Of a stretch of 64,000 nt of DNA, positions 23,055 through 32,965 are shown piece by piece. Below the pieces are notes generated by a model. The model was not told where the DNA came from and ran no database searches. It saw only the letters and a program-made list of their open reading frames with translations. Position 1 is the stretch's first letter; the number at the start of each line of letters is the position of its first letter. The stretch is taken from the NCBI GenBank assembly GCA_025331125.1, contig JAOALB010000029.1, positions 62,001 to 126,000 on the forward strand. The letters are read 5' to 3'. The position numbers were made by a program, and so were the translations under genes. The stretch comes from Mycogone perniciosa. Taxonomy: Eukaryota > Ascomycota > Sordariomycetes > Hypocreales > Hypocreaceae.

Positions 23055-23886
23055 ATGAACAACCCTCATGACTACCTGATCCCGAGCCCGACTCCCTCGC
23101 GGCCAGTCGACCCTGACAATGCCGATAGCTGGGTTATGCTCAACCAGAGCGGATTCGTCAAGCTAGGCAACGAACGAATTCTGCAGAAGCTCGACTCGCG
23201 AATATCATGCGAACTATCCGTGCCCCAGGAGCTCAAGGCTCGCTGCACCCCGTTCCAGCGCAAAAGTGACAAGGGCGCTCTGTTCCTGACCAACAAGCGG
23301 GTTGGTTGAACCCTCCCCCCCTTGGAATCCCTGCCATTGGTGCCTCATTGTTGCTGACCTGGGTCGTTAGATTGTCTACCTCCCCGCCAGGCCTACCCAA
23401 GAACCCAAGTTCGAGTCCTTCAGCGCCCCCATTCTCAAGTTCCAAGACTCGACCACGTCCTCATCCATGTGGTGGGGATGGGTCTGGAAGTCTGACTGCA
23501 TACCCGTGTCCGGCGGCGGCATCCCCGCCGACCTGCCGCGAATCGAGGTCAAATTCACCTTTTCCGACGGGGGCATGATGGACTTCAACGAGACCTACAT
23601 CCGGTTACGAGAGCGCCTGTTCCAGTACCAGGAGATGCGCAGAGAGCTCGGCCCTGGCGCAGACGTCCCCGACGAACCCTTGCCGGCGTACGAAGCTCAG
23701 TCCGGAGATGCATCGTCGGCGGATTTACTGTCCGTACCGCCGCCCAATCGGTCGGACAGCTCCTCCAGCCGCAGGGCGCCCAATGAGCCGCCACCAAACT
23801 ACGACGAAGCGCAAGCGCAACAGCTTAGCAATCGGCTGGAGGACCACATCCGAAGCGAAGTGGATCGCGGTACCCAGGATGACTAA
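23055..23886 (+). CDS. GRAM-domain WBP2-like protein with PPxY motifs
   Basis: Exons 23055-23300 and 23371-23886 give 253 aa. The N-terminal half is a GRAM/PH-like lipid-binding fold: GALFLTNKR joined across the intron to IVYLPARP, then FESFSAPILKF and PRIEVKFTFSDGGMMDF, the usual WBP2 layout. The C-terminal half is proline-rich and carries LPAY and PPNY motifs, ligands for WW domains such as that of the Rsp5/Nedd4 ubiquitin ligase, so it may be a ligase adaptor or substrate. The intron begins GTTGGT, a weak donor also seen in the SUI2 gene here, and ends TTAG. An unusually long upstream region without genes precedes it. Confidence 0.85.
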
Positions 23887-24696
23887 ACGAAAGAGAGAAA
23901 AAAGAAAAAAGCCGGACATCTCCGTAATGAAGGAAACGTTGGGGTCACGCGAGTTATGAGAAACGAAGGACAAGAAGAAACAAGACGAAGAAAACCGAAA
24001 AAGATGATGTTGGGGTCTCTTTTTTTTCTCCCACTCAGGAAAAAAAAATCGAACCATGTTGGGTTTATTTTGATGTTCCATAATTCTTTGTTTCATGAGC
24101 AGAACTGTGTATTCATGTCATGGCTTTGGACTGGCGCGCTGGTTAAATACTACTTCCATCAAATGGGTTTCTGGATTTTCTAGATGGGGGTTTTTTCAAA
24201 TGTCAATTAGAAAAAGACGTTGCTTGCTTGATAAACGAGGCCTTTGGGCCATTGGACAGCATGAAGGGAGCATTTGGTAATCTATTTGTTGCATCGCCCC
24301 TCGGCATCATGAGTACTTCTGTGGTTCATCTTGGGAAACCACACCTCCCATTGCATTACCTGCTGTGTACGAAGTTGATCAAGGAATCACAGACATGCGG
24401 CATCACGTAAGCGGAACTGTTTTTCTATCAAATCACACAGCAAGATGATTCAACCTGCAGCTTTTTACTAATAATGTCCACTCACGTTCGAGATGAAGCT
24501 GAAGTGTCCCTCAATCAGAGCCAGCGAATCAGGGCCCAGTGCCCAGCATACCCAACACAGCCCAGCCTGATGATGGCATCCCAACGACTTCACTCATCTC
24601 AAACAAAACAACTTTCTGCAACGCTAGCCTAACTTCGTGCAAGCCCCCTCATCGTGTTTCATCGCCATATTCTGTCATTCTCCGGAGTCTTTTGAG
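23887..24696. other. Intergenic region between the GRAM and NLR-like genes
   Basis: About 800 nt, A-rich after the GRAM stop codon and otherwise unremarkable. No gene seen. Confidence 0.6.
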
Positions 24697-27196
24697 ATGT
24701 CTTCTGACGATCGACGGCTTGGTCTCCATCAGATCGTCCCAGACGGCAGTGATGTCGACAATACCACTATAGAGTACGTCTACCATCTCGCCATGATCTG
24801 CCTAATCTGACACTACCAGCATTATTGCGATCCATGGCTTAGACACCGAGTCGCCTCGAACATGGGAGTTCAAAGTGAAGGGGACGGATCGGAAAATTAA
24901 CTGGTCGACAGAGACTTTCTCCCAGCGGCAGTCCCCCAGGCTAGGATCTTTACTTACGATTGGAACGCCAACTATTTTCAAGATGCGCCTGTGCAGACCT
25001 TGCTTAATCACGCCGACACCCTCCTCGCCCACGTTGCTAAAACTCAAGATGTCAAGAAACAACCCATCATCTTCATTGCGTCCTGTTTTGGTGGGCTCAT
25101 CTTGGCCGAGGTATGATCACAACGAGCAAGCAAGAAGATGAATCGGAGCTGACACAGCAAGGCCATAAACCGCGCTGGTCAAGAAGGCAGCCCCTACCGA
25201 TGTGCTTTGACCTCTACGGTTGGAGTCGTCTTTCTTGCTACCCCATTCCATGGGACCGATGCATCGAAGCAAGCTAAGTGGCTGGTCGTCGTCGGCGGTA
25301 TAATGGGCAAAAAGACGTCAAACAGCCTTATAAAGGATCTCGAGCAGAATCATGATTTTGTTCGTCAACGGGTTCAGAAATTCACGGAGATTGCTAATGC
25401 CGACTCGGTGCGGCTACCCCTATACTGTTTCTACGAAACTAAGAAGACGGAGATCCTAAGACGCGTCCTTGTGTCACGTTTGGCCAAGTTTCTATCCACA
25501 GGCCTAACATACAAGACTGTACACCACTCCTCTCCATGCCACCGGCTATTGCTAACCCGAGACAGCTTGTTACGGAGTCTTCAGCCTGTCTCCACGGTTT
25601 TGGTCGTCACGGACTCAACGCAACCCATTCCGGCATGAATAAGTTCGATAGCCCGGATAGCCCAGATTTCAAGCTGGTCAAGGATGTTATCAAGGACTTT
25701 GCTGATAAAGCGTCAACAACCCTAGACCGGCGCCAGAGTTGTAGGTCAACGAGTACAACGTTGTTGAGCGGTCCTAATGACTCTTAGCCCCCCACCGTCA
25801 CTGGATGGTCCCATTCGGACGGAATGAAGAATTTGTCGGGCGCAAGCAGATCCTACAACAATTACTTGAGAGACTCCCTCCGATAAACTGCAAGGGTGAC
25901 TGCCAGAGGACCGCCCTCAATGGTCTTGGCGGGGTCGGCAAGACTCAGATTGCTCTCGAGGCTGCCTACCAGGTCTATGAAAAACATCCCCATTGCTCAG
26001 TATTCTGGGTTCCCGCTGTCAATGCCACCACGTTTGAGAATGCTTACCGCGAAATCGGCCGACTGCTTGGGGTGACAGGGACTGATGAGGATAAGGCTGA
26101 TGTCAAGACTGTCGTCAAGACTGTCGTCAAGACTGCCCTCAGCCGTGAAGAGGCAGGCCAGTGGCTCCTGGTCATCGACAATGCCGATGACCCCGAGCTG
26201 ATGTTTGGATCCGCGGGTCTCTCAAATTATCTCCCATTCAATGTGAACGGCTCTATCCTATTCACAACGCGGACACACGAGGTCGCGGTGCGGCTAGACA
26301 TTGGGCAGAGAGACATCTTGAAGACGGCTAAGATGAGTCGAGAAGAATCTATGGAAATATTACAGACTAGGTTAAGGGAAGACCAGATGCGAGACGCGGC
26401 AAGCACCAACAGCCTTCTTGACTTCCTCGATTATCTTCCACTAGCCATCAAACAGGCATCCGCATATATGGCCAGGACAGGAATAACCACGACGAAATAC
26501 CTCGATTATTGCCGGTCAAGTGAAGCGACGTCAGTGAGTCTGCTTAGCAGAGACTTCGAAGATCGTGGCCGCTATGATACGACTAAGAATCCGGTGGCTG
26601 CCACTTGGTTGATCTCGTTCGAGCATGTCGCAAGAGACAACCCCCGAGCTGGGGAGTATTTGAGGTTCATGTGTTTCCTGACCGAGAAAGTTATCCCCAT
26701 ATCTCTGTTACCACCAACAGACAATGGGCTAGAGGTGGATGAGGCAATTGGGATACTCGAATCATACGCATTCATCACAAAACGCGAAGAGGGGGCGTCT
26801 ATCGATATGCACCGACTGGTCCGACTGGCAATGCGGAACTGGCTTCACCAAGAGAAAAAGGCTCAAGAGACGTATAGTCGTGTGATACAGAGAGTGCATA
26901 AAGTGTTTCCATTTCCAGAGCACGACAATCGAGATACGTGGATGAGGTACATGTCGCATGCGCGGAGCGCGTTGGAGTTTACAGAAGAATGTGACGACGA
27001 GAAAGCCAAGTCAAGTCTTCTGCACGGTGTCGCTAAGGGCTTGTTGGAATTAGGGAAATATAAAGAGGGAGAGGAAATGTATCGACAAGCGCTAGAGCTA
27101 TGCGAGAAGGTGCTGGGCAAGGAGCATCCATATACAATTGGCAGCAGAAATAACCTAGCAAGTGTCCTTCGCAGCCTCGCAAAGGAAACTGAATAA
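24697..27196 (+). pseudogene. NLR-like protein: alpha/beta-hydrolase, NB-ARC, truncated TPR; one frameshift
   Basis: Fungal STAND/NLR proteins act in non-self recognition and programmed cell death. Exons read: 24697-24773, 24820-25110, 25162-25518, 25566-25740, 25788-27196. The N-terminal lipase-like domain has IIAIHGLDTE, ARIFTYDWNANYF, the nucleophile-elbow block IASCFGGLILAE (Cys before FGG) and FLATPFHGTD. The NB-ARC has P-loop GLGGVGKT, Walker B WLLVIDNADD and sensor ILFTTRTHEVA. One TPR unit follows (GKYKEGEEMYRQALELCEKVLG) and the frame then stops, where relatives carry many 42-residue repeats. Around 24902-24909 the frame must shift by one base (INW to DRDFLP) although both sides read well, so the gene is broken or the assembly has an error. 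Everything after the shift is open. Confidence 0.8.
26097..26135 (+). repeat. 12-bp tandem repeat within the NB-ARC coding region
   Basis: The unit GTCAAGACTGTC is repeated about three times and encodes repeated VKTV. It lengthens the segment between the P-loop and Walker B in frame. Confidence 0.8.
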
Positions 27197-28919
27197 GATA
27201 GCTGGTAGGCGAGGTGGTTTAGTGAGGAGACCGGGAACACATCTCTACTGTACCAAGAGTTGTTTGTAATTTAGCAAGGTTCCGTTTGTCAACAACTTGT
27301 TGATGATACCGTTTCAAAAAGTTAATTCATGCCAGTCTTGCGCGTCTGACCACGCCGTGAATCATGACTTGATCCTGGTACCCTGTGGGAACGCGGCAGA
27401 CAATACAGTCACGCCATAGGTCGGTAGCGTTCGTGATTGCCTGTAGGAGATGGAGTGGGCGTACCTACAGCCGAGGGATCGCAAACTGTTCAACTTGCGG
27501 AACAGTCAGCTTTGTTCGCGATGAGCCGGGGGGAGGTGAGGCAGATCGTATGGCTCGCCTGTGGCGGCTATTGCAAGGGAGATGTAGTGGCAGTATTGTC
27601 ATCCTCTCTAGTGTAGAGAGGCAAGGTTCAGTGTGATGAAAACGGGAAGGTGTCACTGATGTTGTAGTGTTGAGGGCGTTGTGTGGTGGAAAGGGGAGGA
27701 ATTTGTGTGTGTGTGTGTGATGAAGTTGAAAGGTGCAAAAGTTGTTGCCTCTGGAATAGCTGTTGCGAGGCATGTGTGCAGCTGTCACTAGTAGAAGGGT
27801 CGGGGGTAAAGCTCACTTTCTCCTCACATTGCTGCACTTGGCAAGATATCGACGCACTATTCCTCAGGACGAAAACACTGGGTTATCGACGAAACAGGAG
27901 TCAACCACAGCCGATTGCAAGTTCAATACCACCTGAGGTCATTGCGGGAGTGTGAACGCGAAAGCATAAAAGAAAATAAGGGAGTATTGGAACAGCCTCT
28001 GACGCCGATGCTGGGGGCAGACTCGGATTTTGTGAGCCAAATCTTCTGAGAAGGGCCCTTGAATGCATATGACAGGCTGGGAAGCGACATATAGAATCGC
28101 CTGGTGCTCTCGGTTCTGATGGAAATGCCCAACTGCTTCCCCGGTTGTCCAAGCTGAGTCCGTGTCCTTCTGAATAGATGATCTGGGTGAGAGCATTGTT
28201 GGTTCAGCAAATGATGAGCAGAAGATTGCCGTCATTCTTGATCGAATTGACAAGATGATGGAGAAGAGGGGACAATCCTATCGCCAAAGCTGACGGATAT
28301 CAGTGGCATGAGGAAGGCACTGGATCATATTCATGCGGACAACGTGCTCGCTACAACGGACGACTTTGAATACACCTCTTGGTAACTTGAAGGACCATAA
28401 AATTGATCAATTCATGCCGATAGGGCGAGATAGAGACACTGCAATGACAGACTTGTTCGGGCACGTGGACTCTCCATCACCTTACAACATGACTAGATCT
28501 CAAGTAGTTCATGAGACAACAGACCCGTACTATTTCCTGATGAGCACGTGCTTATAGTGCAAAAGCGGAAAATCTGACCTCGCTTTGTTGGTTTCCTGAA
28601 TACTGAATATTGATGTGCCTCTGACCATGCAATGCTGACTCTCCTATCTTCATCTGAGCCTTGAAATTTCACCAAAACGGTAACCCAAATGCCCGACTAA
28701 TTTTTTGACTGCTTACTAAAATACCTCTGTCATGTGATATTGATCGTGACGTGGTCGGCTGATCACAGCCAATCAAAATGCCTCAATTCCGGATCAGCTT
28801 TTCGCTTCGCGATTTTGACCGAGAGCTTCCGACTTCATACGTTCATTGCAACAATACCGCACCAGGATAACTAGCCACCGGGGCGATCTGTCAACTTCTT
28901 CGCCATACTTACCGTCGAA
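27197..28919. other. Intergenic region after the NLR-like gene, possible decayed sequence
   Basis: About 1.7 kb with no intact gene. A GT dinucleotide repeat lies at 27704-27719. Around 28180-28290 the plus strand reads a short stretch resembling protein (AVILDRIDKMMEKRGQSYRQ) between stops, which may be the relic of another gene, but no family was recognised. Confidence 0.5.
27704..27719 (+). repeat. GT dinucleotide microsatellite
   Basis: Eight TG units just downstream of the NLR-like gene. Confidence 0.8.
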
Positions 28920-29206
28920 ATGGGTATCTGGGAAGCATTCTCCGAGATTGTTGAGGCTGTGACGCCATGGAGCGTCGTGGAGGCTGAGGCTCCGGCCGAG
29001 GAACCCAAGGTAAGGAGGGGAAAAATTATTTGGGGCATCAATTGTGTCATGGAGGGAGGGGCTCACCCATCCCCTCTCACTGCGCATTTGGGGGTGTCGA
29101 AGTCTGTCTGTGGGTTTTTGATACGGAGTGCTGATTGATTGCGCAGGAGGAGCAGATCCCCGAAGCCAAGGTAGAAGAGAAGGAGGAGCCGCAAGTGGAA
29201 GAGGCC

Positions 29207-29238
<32 letters not shown>

Positions 29239-29735
29239 GGAGGATGAGGAAGAAATCGTCGACCCTAAAGAAGTTCTCGAGGAAGGTTCGTTAATGCCCG
29301 TCTCCTTGCGCAAGCGATTCGATACCACCCCACCTCCACGTGCGCGGACGAGGGATTTCCGACATCTACAATATATCGAGCCGGATCAAAGAATCATGGA
29401 AACGACATAAGACCGGATGCTGACTTGTGATGATATAGAGTGCAAGGAGTCCCCGCAATGCGCTCCTGCTAAGCACCACTTCGATGAGTGCGTGGAGCGA
29501 GTTCACCAGCAGGAGAGCGAGGGCGAGATTAAGGAGGACTGCGTTGAGGAGTGTGAGTGATGACCCCCAAAGTTCCCAAAACCATGTGCCGCCGGGCATG
29601 TTATACAGTCATGTCGAATCACCGTTGCTGTTCTGTGCGACTTTTCAACATTTGCTGACTTGAACTGCAGTCTTCCATCTGGCTCACTGTGCCTCTGCAT
29701 GCGCCGCCCCTAAGCTGTGGGCCAAGCTGAAATAA
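28920..29735 (+). CDS. QCR6: Ubiquinol-cytochrome c reductase hinge protein (complex III subunit 6)
   Basis: This acidic subunit helps cytochrome c dock on cytochrome c1 at the intermembrane face of complex III. Exons 28920-29009, 29147-29285, 29439-29552 and 29671-29735 give 135 aa, near the yeast 147. MGIWEAFSEIVEAVTPW is followed by a glutamate tract (about 20 acidic residues from 29207) and the conserved hinge domain: ECKESPQCAPAKHHFDECVERV, then DCVEEFFHLAHCASACAAPKLWAKLK. The cysteines of the twin helical hairpin are all present. The short last exon is required for the second hairpin. No classical cleavable mitochondrial presequence is apparent. Confidence 0.93.
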
Positions 29736-30317
29736 ATATTCTATAAAAAACACCGCATACCCTACGACTGTACTTCGATCTGAGGGAGAAGCCGAGTTGG
29801 GAACCCTCTCGACCGGCAACCAGATCGTTGTACAGGGATATGTTCTCACGTACGAAACTGGCTACCTCTTGGTGGTCAATGTCAAAAACAGCAGTCTCGG
29901 CTGCCCGTCTGTAATCATACGCTCAGCGCGATACAAAATAGATTTCTCTCTTCAAATTCTTTTGCTGCACCTGTATTTTCTGTGATTTCTCTGCTGTGGA
30001 TTCATTTTCTTGATGGGCATGAATTAGGATCAGTTGGTCAAGCTCATGATTGCATGCTCTTTTGGAAGAATACAAGTCGTTTATGCCTCACGTGATCCAC
30101 ATTTGGCGGTGGGTGGGTGATAGGGCAGTCAGAGGAGCCTTATTGGGAGATGTCTTTTTTTCTTGATGAACATGAACGACACTCCCCGACATACACTTTT
30201 GTCGCACAAAGGGAGTCAATCAAACGTCAAGAGACGCCAGATGTGTGCTGCAACAATAACTCTTGCCTCTACATCATTGACCCGTCTCCTTTTTCGCATT
30301 TAAACCTCACCCCCACA
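29736..30317. other. Intergenic region between QCR6 and the RCC1-like gene
   Basis: About 580 nt, no gene. Contains presumed QCR6 3' end and the promoter of the next gene, with TTTTTCGCATTTAAACC just before it. Confidence 0.55.
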
Positions 30318-31686
30318 ATGCTTAGTCGCTCAGCTACCATGTCTGAGAACAGGGTCAAGAAGAGGACGAAGAAACGCCCAGTGAGGAGCCAGACCACGAT
30401 TTCTTCTGCAGATATCCACAGGAAGGGTATGAAAGATGCAGCCTCCCGAGAGAAATCTACAACTGGTGAATATACCTACGCTCTGTGTGCCCCTCTCACC
30501 CCTGCACGTTCTAACCCCTGCTTTTTTTGGGTCAGGATCCTCCTCAAAATTAGATGCTACTACTACCAGCGATATACTTGCACCCACCGGCCAAAAGTCC
30601 GATGCCAGTGCCAAGGAGGCGTTATCCGCCGCATCCGCTGAGACAGGCAAACAAAAACGCAAGTCTGGTGTGAATGATGATGCCCGATCTGATACTGTTG
30701 AAGCCGAGGATCGCCCATCAAAGAAGTCAAAGACTACTACTGCTCCTGTGCTCGACAAGCCAGTGGTAGCCACCAAAGCAAAGACTATCACGTCGAAAAA
30801 GAAGGATAAAAAGAAGACCAAGAGTGAACCAGTTGTTCACTCCGATATCGCGGTCTCATCGGTTATCAACAAGGCTCCTACCAAGGTCCTCACTGTGCTC
30901 GTCTTTGGCTCAGGTGAATGCGGCGAGTTGGGTCTCGGTCCTAAGAAGAAAGCCAGCCTCGTGCCCCGGGTGAATCCGTTCCTCAATCCGAATGACCCGG
31001 AGAAGTTCCACGCCGTCCAAATTGCGTGTGGTGGAATGCACACAGTCTCATTGATACCAAAGCAACTCGATATCTCCCGTCACAAAGTGAAATACATCGC
31101 ATCTGGCGAATACCACGCTTTTGCCATCGATGTCAAAGATCAAGTTTGGAGTTGGGGTCTGAACAGTTTCGGCGAAGCCGGTGATGCGGAGACCGCAGGC
31201 GGTAATGCAGCTGCTCTACCAAATCCGACGCAGATTCGCGAACTGAGCAAGAAGGGGATTACGGTCATTGATGGTGGTGCCCATCATTCAGCAGCAGTTA
31301 CTGCTGATGGACAGTGCTTGGTGTGGGGAAGACTTGATGGAGGGCAGTTGGGTATCAAGTTCTCGGCTGAACAACTCAAGGACGAAACGCACATTCGCTA
31401 CGATGAATATGGGAAGCCGCGGATTTGTTTGCGTCCGACACCGGTGCCGGATGTCGGTCGAGTGGTCCATCTCGCGTGTGGAACCGATCATTCCATAATT
31501 ATTAATGAGAAGGGTCACGGCTATGCGACGGGATTCGGATTGTCTGGGCAACTCGGCCTAGGGAGCGAAGATGATCAGGAGGTTATGCAGAGAATAAGTG
31601 GGAAGAAGATGGATGAGAGAGAGTTGGTGTGGGCTGGTGCTGGAGGACAATTTTCTGTTGTTGCGGCATCTGTCAAGACTGAGTAA
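30318..31686 (+). CDS. RCC1-like Ran exchange factor homologue with missing blades
   Basis: RCC1 proteins catalyse GDP-GTP exchange on Ran at chromatin. Exons 30318-30465 and 30536-31686 give 432 aa; a second ATG at 30339 (425 aa) has an equally good context. The N-terminus is lysine-rich and nuclear-signal-like (NRVKKRTKKRPVRS). The propeller starts normally (VLVFGSGECGELGLGP ... IACGGMHTVSLI) but then jumps, without an intron, to ISRHKVKYIASGEYHAFAID, which in relatives lies several blades later. Roughly 150 residues, about three blades, are absent. The last blades are intact (WGRLDGGQLG, ACGTDHSIII, TGFGLSGQLGLG). A complete seven-bladed ring is not possible, so it is probably a diverged or decaying paralogue, unless it is the sole copy. 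Confidence 0.85.
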
Positions 31687-32965
31687 CTGAAAAGCGAGGC
31701 CATGGTTTTGGTTGACAGTGCTCTAGAAACAGCCTCAACTCAAATTAGAGACATTTATGTCATGGCTATAACTACGAGCCATATCTCTTGATTGCATCGG
31801 TCGTTTGCTGAGCTTGACAGAAATACCTGCTCACTTCAACCACAAATGACAAATTGTCAAAAATTCACGCCACTCAAGTCTCCTTGAAACTTCTCACTGT
31901 TGCTTTCCTTCACATATTACCTTTTTATACGATCTACTTTGTCTCATACCCATCTCATTGAAGACTGCAACGGCCCTAAGAGTGGGAGAAGACGCCTCCA
32001 ATGACCACGAGACCAAGTGCCAGGTGCATTCGACACTCGGCGGGTTGATGATGAGGCTAGGCGAACGCGTGATCAGATTTACGAAGCCAAAGGCAATTGA
32101 TCATGATCGTAGTCGAGTGAGAGAGAATTACGGTCGGCCCTTTTATCTTCGGGCCCGAAGAAATAACGAGTCCAAGGCGTGGACACCAAGTTCCTCACAA
32201 AGTATTTTCTCATTTTGGTCTCGCGATCTATGTCCTGAAGTTGACCGACGGTGTCCTTTGGTACAAGACGAAATTTGCTGTCCAATCGCCCGCGAATGCC
32301 TTGCCCATCACTTGGGTTTCGAATGAACCGGATGTCTTACTCACTGTATCCCGAAACGTGGCGTTGAACAGCACATCCTAGACCGACTTGCAGGTGAGAA
32401 CGCCTTTCCAGTCAGATCATATTGAACCTTTAGCTCAGCAACCACGTAGGCTTCAATGTCTGAGCCATCAGGATGAATGGCTGGACTTATGAGATACAAA
32501 ACAGCGGAATATATAACCCGAATCTCAGCATTAAAAATTTCCTTTATAATGCATGTTCCTGAGCCATCGCCGCTTTAACCTGAGCAGTGCCTGAGCATGC
32601 CTGAGTAACAGCGCGCGAGTTATATGGATGAATGAATAGCTCGTAATAGTTTCTTGACCCCACCCCGTATCCTCCTCAGCATAAACCACTGCTTCTAATA
32701 AATGTGTTGGGCCTAGCTATGGAGCATAATAGCCATACTTACGAGTTGAAGCTGTCTAGATTATAGGAAAAGGGTTGGAAAACGGCGATCTACATGGTAT
32801 AGGAAATGAGCTGTGGATATAGCTCACGTGAGAAAACATGTGCTAATAGAGGAAATGCTGGTATAATTCTTCTTATTGTTTTTTTGTCTTGGCAAAGATT
32901 CTTATTTCTGCACACAGAAATCCTGCATCCTTGGAATGTTTTGTATAATCAAGATCCTCAGATGC
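31687..32965. other. Intergenic region between the RCC1-like gene and ADE13
   Basis: About 1.28 kb. A 122-codon plus-strand frame at 31958-32326 has no recognisable family and overlaps a minus-strand frame; it is not supported. Confidence 0.55.

Noticed and set aside
21648..23058. Several overlapping plus-strand frames of 80-170 codons
   Set aside because: They come from CT-rich low-complexity DNA, are rich in Leu, Ser and Pro in all three frames, and end without domains. More likely a leader or promoter.
28180..28300. Short protein-like stretch after the NLR gene, considered as a HeLo-type cell-death domain
   Set aside because: Only about 20 residues look protein-like, between stop codons; no family match could be defended.
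31958..32326. 122-codon frame before ADE13
   Set aside because: No recognisable domain and poor codon structure; a phosphotransferase-like reading was considered but no motif could be matched.
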